Source of the DNA: Campylobacterales bacterium
GTDB taxonomy: Bacteria > Campylobacterota > Campylobacteria > Campylobacterales > Arcobacteraceae
Direction of reading: 5' to 3'
Assembly: GCA_027064245.1 (NCBI GenBank)
Contig: JAMOPZ010000163.1
Coordinates: 1-13,952 of the forward strand
Length of the DNA: 13,952 nucleotides
Shown: in pieces, positions 8,307-13,952 of the stretch
Layout of the letters: each line of letters starts with the position of its first letter
How positions within the stretch are numbered: position 1 is the first letter of the stretch
Position numbers and translations under genes: made by a program
Notes under the pieces: model-generated
Database searches by the model: none
Told to the model about the DNA's origin: nothing
Seen by the model: only the letters and a program-made list of their open reading frames with translations

Positions 8307-8312
8307 TAAAAT
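8307..8312 (+). promoter_or_regulatory. Candidate promoter -10 for rpsA operon
   Basis: TAAAAT lies 30 bases before the rpsA ATG, with T-rich tracts upstream (8298-8303 and 8271-8276) and no obvious -35 box, which fits Campylobacterota housekeeping promoters. The predicted leader of about 24 bases contains the AAGGG Shine-Dalgarno (8331-8335). Confidence 0.55.
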
Positions 8313-8342
8313 GACTCACTAAAATTATAAAAGGGTAAGCAG

Positions 8343-9998
8343 ATGAAATTTGAAGATTTTGAAATCGAAGGTGAAGACTTCGCAACATTATTGGAGGCAA
8401 GCGAAAAAAATACAGAGACAAACACAGTTGTAGAGGGAGTTATTGTTGAGATTAACAGTAGTGATTTATTAGTTGATATCGGTCAAAAAAGTGAAGGTAG
8501 ATTAAATATAGCTGAAATAACTGTAAATGGTGAAGTTCAATATAAAACAGGTGATAAAATACAAGTGATGATCACATCAAACAGAGGTGAGAGACCTGGT
8601 ATTTCACATAAAAAAGTTTTACAAAAAGCAAAATTTGATGAGTTTTTTGAACAACATGGAGAAGAACCAGACAATGTGATAGTTGAAGGTACAGTTATAT
8701 CAGTAAAACCAAGAGTTGGTTTTGTAGTACAAAGTGACAATGGATTAGAGTTTTTTATGCCTATGGCACAAGGATTTTTAAAAGCAGTAGGTGCAGTTGG
8801 TAAAAAAATTAAAGCAGTTGTATTAAAAGCAAAACCAGAAACTTCAAGTATAGTTATATCTAGAAGAAAACTTATTGAAGATGCTCAAAAACATAAAGAG
8901 GAAAAAATAGAAGCTCTTATGAAAGACAATGAACCAAAAGAGGGTATTGTTAAAAAAATCACATCTTATGGTATGTTTGTAGATTTAGGTGGTATAGATG
9001 GTCTTGTAAATTATAATGAGATTAGTTATAAAGGTCCAGTTAATCCTTCTGCATATTATAAAGAGGGTGATGAAGTAACTGTTGTTATAAAATCATACGA
9101 TAAAGAGAAAGGTCATTTATCATTATCTATAAAAGATGCACTTCCAAATCCTTGGGAAGAGATGAAAGATGAATTAGAAGTTGGAGATACTATTACTGTT
9201 ACAGTTTCTAATTTTGAATCTTATGGTGCTTTTGTAGATTTAGGAAATGATATAGAGGGACTTTTACATATTTCTGAGATCTCTTGGAATAAAAATGTAA
9301 AAAATCCAAAAGATTATTTAACATTAGGTGATGAGATTAATGTAGAGGTTATAGATCTTGATTGTGATAAAAGAAGATTAAGAGTAAGTTTAAAATCTCT
9401 TCAACCAAAACCATTTGAAACTTTTATAAAAGAACATAAAGTTGGAGATGTATTAACAGGAACTGTTGCAACACTTACTGATTTTGGTGCATTTATAAAC
9501 TTAGGATCTGTAGATGGTTTACTTCATAATGAAGAAGCTAGCTGGGATAATAATGTAAAATGTAAAGCAGTTTACAAAAAAGGTGATGAGATAGATGTAA
9601 AAATTATTAAAATTGATACTGCTAAAGAAAACATCTCTTTAAGTGCAAAAGCATTACAAGATTCACCAGCACAAAATTTTGAAAAAAATCATAAAAATGG
9701 TGATATTATAAAATCAACTATAAAAGATATTAAAGATTTTGGTGTATTTGTAAAACTTGAAGATAATTTAGATGGTCTTATTAGAAAAGAAGATTTATTA
9801 AAAAAAGAGGATGAAACTGAAATAAAAATTGGTGATGAGATAGAAGCTGTTATTGTAAATATCGATAAACAAAGAAATAGAGTAAGATTATCTGAACGAA
9901 GATTAGCAGTACAAAAAAGTAGAGATGTACTAAAATCTGTAAATGATAATACATCTATGACTTTAGGTGATGCATTAGCAGGAAAACTTAAAAAGTAG
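8343..9998 (+). CDS. rpsA: 30S ribosomal protein S1
   Basis: RNA-binding ribosomal protein that helps mRNA bind the 30S subunit. Length is 551 residues, close to the 557 of E. coli. Six S1 (OB-fold) repeats can be traced, at about 28-95, 112-175, 196-264, 281-351, 367-436 and 453-518. Repeats 3 and 4 are the most canonical (GIVKKITSYGMFVDLGGIDGL; SYGAFVDLGNDIEGLLHISEISW). The first two are more divergent and would be the ribosome-docking domains, as is known for S1. The C-terminal tail is short. The start has an AAGGG Shine-Dalgarno at 8331-8335. It is the first gene of a probable operon with serA (13 bases downstream), efp and a HAD phosphatase. Confidence 0.97.
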   Translation: MKFEDFEIEGEDFATLLEASEKNTETNTVVEGVIVEINSSDLLVDIGQKSEGRLNIAEITVNGEVQYKTGDKIQVMITSNRGERPGISHKKVLQKAKFDEFFEQHGEEPDNVIVEGTVISVKPRVGFVVQSDNGLEFFMPMAQGFLKAVGAVGKKIKAVVLKAKPETSSIVISRRKLIEDAQKHKEEKIEALMKDNEPKEGIVKKITSYGMFVDLGGIDGLVNYNEISYKGPVNPSAYYKEGDEVTVVIKSYDKEKGHLSLSIKDALPNPWEEMKDELEVGDTITVTVSNFESYGAFVDLGNDIEGLLHISEISWNKNVKNPKDYLTLGDEINVEVIDLDCDKRRLRVSLKSLQPKPFETFIKEHKVGDVLTGTVATLTDFGAFINLGSVDGLLHNEEASWDNNVKCKAVYKKGDEIDVKIIKIDTAKENISLSAKALQDSPAQNFEKNHKNGDIIKSTIKDIKDFGVFVKLEDNLDGLIRKEDLLKKEDETEIKIGDEIEAVIVNIDKQRNRVRLSERRLAVQKSRDVLKSVNDNTSMTLGDALAGKLKK

Positions 9999-10011
9999 TT
10001 TGGAGTAAAAG

Positions 10012-11595
10012 ATGAAAAAACCTACAATAGTAGTATGTGATCATATCCACCAAAGCGGACTTGATATCTTGCAAAACACTAGCGACATAAACTATGTTTA
10101 TGCTGCTGATGTTGATAAAGTAGCATTGTTAGATATTATAAAAGATGCAACAGTTGCAATAACAAGAAGTTCTACTGATATAGACGATAAGTTTTTAGCA
10201 GTTGCAGATAATTTAAAAGCTATTGTAAGAGCTGGTGTTGGGGTTGATAATGTAGATATAGAAGGTTGTAGTAAAAAAGGTATTATTGCTATGAATGTAC
10301 CAACAGCAAACACTATAGCTGCAACTGAACTTACTATGACACATATGCTTTCTTGTATGAGAAAGATGCCATATGCTCATGCTCAACTAAAAAATGATCG
10401 AATCTGGAAAAGAGAAGATTGGTATGGTAGAGAACTTTATGGTAAAAGACTAGGTGTTATAGGATTTGGTAATATTGGACATAGAGTTGCTCTAAGAGCA
10501 AAAGCATTTGAGATGGAAGTTGTAACATATGATCCATATATATCTTCAAGTAAAGCTACAGATCTTGATATAGAGTATACTACAAATTTTGATGATATTT
10601 TAGCTTGTGATATTATCACTATTCATACTCCTAAAAATTCAGAGACTATTAATATAATAGATGAAAAACAAATAGCAAAAATGAAAGATGGTGTTGTTCT
10701 TATAAACTGTGCTAGAGGTGGATTATATAATGAAGATGCACTATACAATAACCTAAAATCTGGAAAAATATCAATGGCAGGTATCGATGTATTTAACAAA
10801 GAGCCAGCAATAGATAATAAGCTTTTAGATCTTCCAAATATTATAGTTACTGCACACTTAGGAGCTAATACTGTAGAATCACAATATAAAATAGCTACAC
10901 AAGCAGCTTCTAATGCGATAAAAGCAGCACGAGGTATAGGGTATCCTCATGCTTTAAATCTTCCAATTGATGAAACAAAAATACCATCTTTTGTAAAACC
11001 ATATTTAGAACTTACTCAAAAAATGGCATTTCTTTTAGCTCAAATGGATAGATCTGCAATAGAGTCTATTAAAATAGAAGCTTTAGGTGATATAGGGGAT
11101 TATCTTGATAGTTTAGAGACATTTGCTACTGTTGGAGCCTTAACTCATTCACTTAAAGATAAGATAAATTATGTAAATGCTACATTTGTAGCAACTGAAA
11201 GAGGTATAAAAGTAGATTCTGATACTTCAACCTCAACAAGTGCATATAAAAATAAAGTAACATTAAAAATTACTACAAAAAATGGTGTAAATAGTGTAAG
11301 TGGAACAATCTTTAATGAAGATACCCAAAGAATTATTAAGATAAATGATAATCTAATGGATATAGAACCAAGTGGAAGAATGATCTTATTATCAAATTCT
11401 GATGTACCTGGAGTAATAGGAAATGTTGGAAAAATACTAGGAGATGAGGGTATAAATATAGCTGACTTTAGATTGGGTAGAAGTAAAGATGGAGCTTTAG
11501 CTATTATACTTGTAGATGATGATATATCAACTGATATTTTAGATAAACTACACAATTTAGAAGCAGCAAGATCTGTTGCTTATGCACAGATTTAA
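10012..11595 (+). CDS. serA: D-3-phosphoglycerate dehydrogenase
   Basis: Oxidises 3-phosphoglycerate to 3-phosphohydroxypyruvate with NAD+, the first step of serine synthesis in the cytosol. Length is 527 residues, the long form with an intervening (ASB) domain and a C-terminal ACT domain. Seen in order: substrate-binding RAGVGVDN (73-80), the NAD-binding GFGNIG (151-156) with Asp174 (TYDPY), catalytic Arg235 (CARGG), Glu264 (NKEP) and His282 (AHLGAN), an ASB-type region at about 325-450, and an ACT domain at about 455-527 (DVPGVIGNVGKILGDEGINI). The ACT domain suggests possible feedback by serine, as known for some family members. GGAG at 10002-10005 sets the start. It lies between rpsA and efp; the rpsA-serA order is, to my knowledge, common in Campylobacterota. 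Confidence 0.96.
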   Translation: MKKPTIVVCDHIHQSGLDILQNTSDINYVYAADVDKVALLDIIKDATVAITRSSTDIDDKFLAVADNLKAIVRAGVGVDNVDIEGCSKKGIIAMNVPTANTIAATELTMTHMLSCMRKMPYAHAQLKNDRIWKREDWYGRELYGKRLGVIGFGNIGHRVALRAKAFEMEVVTYDPYISSSKATDLDIEYTTNFDDILACDIITIHTPKNSETINIIDEKQIAKMKDGVVLINCARGGLYNEDALYNNLKSGKISMAGIDVFNKEPAIDNKLLDLPNIIVTAHLGANTVESQYKIATQAASNAIKAARGIGYPHALNLPIDETKIPSFVKPYLELTQKMAFLLAQMDRSAIESIKIEALGDIGDYLDSLETFATVGALTHSLKDKINYVNATFVATERGIKVDSDTSTSTSAYKNKVTLKITTKNGVNSVSGTIFNEDTQRIIKINDNLMDIEPSGRMILLSNSDVPGVIGNVGKILGDEGINIADFRLGRSKDGALAIILVDDDISTDILDKLHNLEAARSVAYAQI

Positions 11596-11606
11596 AAGGA
11601 GTTATA

Positions 11607-12167
11607 ATGGCACTAGGGATGAGTGACTTAAAAAAAGGTTTAAAAATTGAGGTTGATGGTATTCCATTTAGAATTACAGATTATGCTCATGTAAAGCCAG
11701 GAAAAGGTGCTGCATTTGTAAGATGTAAGATTAGAAATTTTTTAAATGGTAAAACTATTGAAAAAACATTTCATGCTGGAGATAAATTTGAAACTCCAGA
11801 TCTACAACAAAAAACTATGCAGTTTTTATATGATGATGGTGAGATGCTTCAATTTATGGATATAAATACTTATGAACAAATAGGTCTTACTTATGAACAA
11901 GTAGGAGATACTGAAAAATGGATCATAGATGGTATGAATGTAGATATGATGTTTTTCAACGGTGAAGCAATTACAGTTGAACCACCAGCAACTGTAGAGA
12001 TGAAAGTAGTAGAAACTCCGCCAAACTTTAAAGGTGATTCTCAAGGTGGTAAAAAGCCAGCAACTATTGAATCAGGTGCTGTTGTACAAATACCATTTCA
12101 TATAATAGAAGGTGATATTATCAAATGTGATACAAAAACTGGGGAATACTTAGAAAAGGTAAAATAA
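11607..12167 (+). CDS. efp: Elongation factor P
   Basis: Translation factor that relieves ribosome stalling at consecutive prolines by binding near the E site. Length is 186 residues, the family norm. The N-terminal KOW-like domain has Lys33 at the tip of the loop KPGKGAAF, equivalent to E. coli Lys34, which is modified by beta-lysylation. Two OB domains follow. The middle domain ends in a VEPPATVEMKVVETPP stretch, and the C-terminal domain holds the GGKPATIESG-like signature and ends GEYLEKVK. Which modification is made cannot be told, as no epmA/epmB-type gene is in the window. AAAGGAG at 11595-11601 gives a strong start. Its TAA stop shares its last base with the apparent ATT start of the next gene. 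Confidence 0.97.
   Translation: MALGMSDLKKGLKIEVDGIPFRITDYAHVKPGKGAAFVRCKIRNFLNGKTIEKTFHAGDKFETPDLQQKTMQFLYDDGEMLQFMDINTYEQIGLTYEQVGDTEKWIIDGMNVDMMFFNGEAITVEPPATVEMKVVETPPNFKGDSQGGKKPATIESGAVVQIPFHIIEGDIIKCDTKTGEYLEKVK
12154..12159 (+). promoter_or_regulatory. Shine-Dalgarno that decides an ATT start
   Basis: AAAAGG sits 7 bases before the ATT at 12167, ideal spacing for initiation there, and 31 bases before the first in-frame ATG (12191), too far to serve it. No Shine-Dalgarno-like sequence lies directly before 12191. Confidence 0.6.
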
Positions 12168-12790
12168 TTAAAAAGTTAATTATTTTTGATATGGATGGTA
12201 CTTTAATTGATAGTGGTAATGTAATTACCAATACTATCAATTTTGTGCGTGTCAATATAGGATTAGAACCTATAGAAAAAACTACACTTTTAACTCAACT
12301 TAATAATCCAGATATAAATGCAGCTGATTTTTTTTATGGAACAGATGAATTTACTCAAGAACAAACAGAACTTTTTACACAATATTATGATCAACATTGT
12401 ATAAGTGATATTATGCTTTATGACGGTATTGAAGATCTTTTAAAAGAACTATCAAAAGATTTTAAATTAAGTATTGCTACAAATGCTTCTGTTCAATTTG
12501 CTTCAAAGATGTTAAAGTATCTTAATATAGATAGATATTTTAATTTTACAATAGGTGCTTGTAGTGTAAAAAATCCTAAGCCATATCCTGATATGGTTAT
12601 AAAAACACTTAAATATTTTAATGTAGATGCAAAAGATGCTATAGTTGTAGGTGATAGCTACAAAGATAAAAAAGCAGCTTTAGGTGCTAATGTTGATTTT
12701 ATTTTAGTAGATTGGGGATTTACCAACTTTGATGATAATGAAGCTATAAAGAGTATAGATACTTTAAAAGCTATATTATTAAATAAATAA
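12167..12790 (+). CDS. HAD-family phosphatase, probably starting at ATT
   Basis: Haloacid-dehalogenase-superfamily hydrolase with a helical (C1) cap, resembling phosphoglycolate phosphatase/beta-phosphoglucomutase-type enzymes. Translated from the ATT it has 207 residues, beginning (I/M)KKLIIFDMDGTLIDS, a textbook HAD N-terminus. Motif I is Asp8 (nucleophile) and Asp10; motif II is Thr105-Asn106 (SIATNAS); motif III is Lys138 (NPKPYPDM); motif IV is GDSYKD with Asp163 and Asp167. Starting at the first ATG (12191) would delete strand 1 and the nucleophile, so an upstream start is required. The frame is open back to 12131 and has no ATG, GTG or TTG there. ATT at 12167 is the best-placed codon, overlapping the efp stop by one base. 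The substrate is unknown. Position after serA permits, but does not show, a role in phosphoserine or phosphoglycolate metabolism. A strong hairpin lies in the early codons. Confidence 0.85.
   Translation: MKKLIIFDMDGTLIDSGNVITNTINFVRVNIGLEPIEKTTLLTQLNNPDINAADFFYGTDEFTQEQTELFTQYYDQHCISDIMLYDGIEDLLKELSKDFKLSIATNASVQFASKMLKYLNIDRYFNFTIGACSVKNPKPYPDMVIKTLKYFNVDAKDAIVVGDSYKDKKAALGANVDFILVDWGFTNFDDNEAIKSIDTLKAILLNK
12205..12242 (+). other. Strong hairpin inside the 5' coding region of the HAD gene
   Basis: AATTGATAGT and GGTAAT (12205-12220) pair with ATTACC and ACTATCAATT (12224-12229 and 12233-12242). This forms a 16-bp stem with a GTA loop and a 3-base AAT bulge. It encodes residues around LIDSGNVITNTINF, and Thr ACC and Ile ATC, C-ending codons that look uncommon in this window, complete the pairs. 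Confidence 0.5.
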
Positions 12791-12834
12791 AAAAGGGTTC
12801 TTAAGTAATTTGATTACTTAAGAACCCTTTATAA
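12789..12834. terminator. Bidirectional hairpin terminator between convergent genes
   Basis: A perfect 18-bp stem (12792-12809 with 12813-12830, core GGGTTCTTAAG/CTTAAGAACCC) has a 3-base loop. On the plus strand it is followed by TTTATAAT. On the minus strand it is followed by six Ts, so it is the better terminator for the CbiM-like gene. It begins at the stop codon of the HAD gene. Confidence 0.85.
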
Positions 12835-12847
12835 TAGTATATTTATA

Positions 12848-13534
12848 TTATACACTTACTTTACAGTTATTTAATCTTTTATCAAATAATATATTACAAT
12901 CATTGCTATTCATAGCTTTAACTGCTGCTAAAACAGCTAAATCAACCAATGGCTCTATAAGAACAACACTCATATAAGCACCACCAAAACTAGCAATTGC
13001 ACTTAAATTTTCTGCTGCAAAACCTTGACCATATATCGCCCAAAAAGCAACCCATGATACAATAGCACCTTCCCATACTATACTCATTTTTAACATTTGT
13101 GAATATGTGATATCTTTGTATGCTACTCCTGTAGGTATAATTCTTTTACTAGCTTCATTTAGTATTAACATACTTGCTAATAGTGTAGTTACATTTATAC
13201 CATATTGAGGTAGATCAAATTGTGCAAAAAATAGACCTTGTACTAAAAGTCCAGTTGCTAAACCAATAGCAGCTGGTGCTATTCCAAATATTAGAAATAT
13301 TGTAGTTCCAAGTATTAAATGCACTTCACTTACACCTATTGGATAGTGAGGTAATACCTCAAAACAACAAAATACTATAATAGTTGCTATTATACTTTTT
13401 AATGCTAATGATATAGCACCATTTTCTTTTATATTTTCAACTGCTAATTTTGCTGTCATACCTAATACACCTGCTGCTGTACCATAACTTAATAACATTT
13501 TAGCTCCTGCTACTACTCCTGCTTCTATATGCAT
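12848..13534 (-). CDS. CbiM/NikM-like metal-transport membrane protein, solitary
   Basis: Integral membrane protein of the CbiM/NikM family, the substrate-binding (S) units of cobalt or nickel ECF transporters. Length is 228 residues with about six to seven hydrophobic segments. It begins MHI; in NikM the N-terminal amine and His2 bind the metal. The block GVSEVHLILGTT (67-78) resembles the second His-containing metal-site segment (GTSGHLLGG in typical CbiM), and LATGLLVQGLFFAQFDLPQYGINV (92-115) resembles the family's LVQALLF...LGANV region. The usual MHIPDG start reads MHIEAG. No cbiN, cbiQ or cbiO gene adjoins it, so it works alone, or with partners elsewhere, or has another substrate. The tail carries two cysteines (213 and 224). 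AAGGAG at 13541-13546 supports the start. Cobalt versus nickel cannot be decided. Confidence 0.75.
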   Translation of the reverse strand: MHIEAGVVAGAKMLLSYGTAAGVLGMTAKLAVENIKENGAISLALKSIIATIIVFCCFEVLPHYPIGVSEVHLILGTTIFLIFGIAPAAIGLATGLLVQGLFFAQFDLPQYGINVTTLLASMLILNEASKRIIPTGVAYKDITYSQMLKMSIVWEGAIVSWVAFWAIYGQGFAAENLSAIASFGGAYMSVVLIEPLVDLAVLAAVKAMNSNDCNILFDKRLNNCKVSV

Positions 13535-13567
13535 ATTTTTCTCCTTGATTTTTTAATGTTTTATTAT

Positions 13568-13738
13568 TTAGATTTTATTGTATAAAATAGGTGGTGCTGT
13601 TTTTAGTGGTAAATACTTAAATGCTTTTATATGGTATATATAGTTACTATCAACCTTACATAACTTATAAAGTGTAGAATAAACAGCAATAATTGCTAAT
13701 GAAAAATATCGTTTACCAAATCCATTTAAATGTTTCAT
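13568..13738 (-). CDS. Possible small protein or leader upstream of CbiM-like gene
   Basis: An in-frame ATG at 13738 opens 56 codons (MKHLNGFGKRYFSL...PPILYNKI), basic and with one moderately hydrophobic stretch (SLAIIAVYSTLY). I recognise no family. The longer frame from 13765 starts at TTG and runs through the TATAAT at 13745-13750, so the ATG is preferred. There is no Shine-Dalgarno, and the TATAAT ends only 6 bases before the ATG, so it would be translated leaderless if this promoter is real. It ends 33 bases before the CbiM-like ATG. Alternatively the stretch is untranslated leader of that gene. Codon use looks compatible with coding, but the evidence is weak. Confidence 0.3.
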   Translation of the reverse strand: MKHLNGFGKRYFSLAIIAVYSTLYKLCKVDSNYIYHIKAFKYLPLKTAPPILYNKI

Positions 13739-13744
13739 AATGAT

Positions 13745-13750
13745 ATTATA
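13745..13750 (-). promoter_or_regulatory. Candidate -10 box (TATAAT) upstream of CbiM-like gene
   Basis: The minus strand reads TATAAT, a perfect consensus -10, preceded by a T-rich tract (TTCTTTTTTG) at roughly -35 distance. Transcription would begin near 13738 and could give a leader of about 200 bases for the CbiM-like gene. Confidence 0.45.
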
Positions 13751-13765
13751 GTAAGTTTTTAACAA

Positions 13766-13952
13766 AAAAGAACTTAAAAATTTAGTTATTATAAAATTAT
13801 TTTAGGCCTATCCGACCAAATTTAAATTTAACTCAAAATAGATCAGTATATAAAGTTTGTGCCTTTTTAAAAACAAGTAAAAATTTAGCCTTTTAGTTTT
13901 ATTTAAGTGTTATAAATGGTGACTGACACAGAATTTTTTACGTTCCCTTGTC
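13766..13952. other. Non-coding end of window with possible insertion-sequence edge
   Basis: I find no gene in these 187 bases. Most of it is A/T-rich with short repeats (for example AAATTTAAATTT near 13820). The last ~35 bases, from about 13918 (GGTGACTGACACAG, then A/T, then ACGTTCCC), are richer in G and C than the surroundings. They loosely resemble the terminal inverted repeats of IS256-family elements, in which a GACACA/TTTTTAC-like segment lies just outside the transposase stop. On the minus strand one frame ends in TAA just inside this segment. No second end or transposase is visible, so this is only a suggestion. Confidence 0.25.

Noticed and set aside
8225..8425. Minus-strand 66-codon frame across the rpsA promoter and start
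   Set aside because: It overlaps the rpsA start and both promoters, and its sequence is low in information; a shadow frame.
11169..11555. Minus-strand 128-codon open frame inside serA
   Set aside because: It lies fully antisense to a well-supported serA and is Ser/Ile/Pro-biased, as expected for a shadow of AT-rich coding DNA. No start signal was seen.
13535..13738. Cobalamin riboswitch upstream of the CbiM-like gene
   Set aside because: The conserved GCCACTG-type B12 box and supporting core are not found; only a partial CCACT match occurs.
1..13952. CRISPR arrays, tRNA or rRNA genes
   Set aside because: No regularly spaced repeats, no tRNA T-arm/acceptor pattern and no rRNA-like GC-rich stretch were seen on either strand.

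Overview
The window is an AT-rich core-genome segment whose gene content and protein sequences fit a member of the Campylobacterota (Epsilonproteobacteria). The grounds are the style of the nuo genes, a ComEC lacking the C-terminal metallo-beta-lactamase domain, an rpsA-serA pairing, and A/T-tract promoters with TAAAAT-type -10 boxes. An Arcobacter-like or Sulfurimonas-like genus is plausible, but the sequence alone does not settle it.

Layout. (1) Positions 1-5724, plus strand: the 3' end of a respiratory complex I operon, with nuoJ (5' end outside the window), nuoK, nuoL, nuoM and nuoN. The genes overlap or are separated by at most 12 bases. Together they encode most of the proton-pumping membrane arm. 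A terminator that looks bidirectional follows (5760-5785). (2) Positions 5787-8212, minus strand: a two-gene unit made of an ATP-sulfurylase-like gene, divergent at its nucleotide-binding and sulfate-binding motifs, followed 2 bases later by a short comEC-type DNA-uptake channel gene. (3) Positions 8213-8342: a divergent promoter region with an A6GCT6 palindrome between two TAAAAT -10 boxes. (4) Positions 8343-12790, plus strand: rpsA (ribosomal protein S1), serA (first step of serine synthesis), efp (elongation factor P) and a HAD-family phosphatase, tightly packed as one probable operon. (5) Positions 12791-12830: a perfect 18-bp hairpin terminator between convergent genes. (6) Positions 12848-13534, minus strand: a lone CbiM/NikM-like metal-transport membrane protein, preceded by a poorly supported small ORF or leader (13568-13738). 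(7) Positions 13766-13952: no gene is seen. The last ~35 bases differ in composition from the rest and may be the edge of an insertion sequence.

Most of the window is ordinary housekeeping sequence, and I see no new defence, mobile or RNA system. Three points deserve a second look. The HAD phosphatase appears to start at ATT: the first ATG lies after the catalytic nucleophile Asp, while the ATT overlaps the efp stop and has a well-placed Shine-Dalgarno. A strong hairpin lies in the first codons of the same gene. The ATP-sulfurylase homologue keeps its fold-level motifs and the HxxH but has lost most of the other residues that define the active site.
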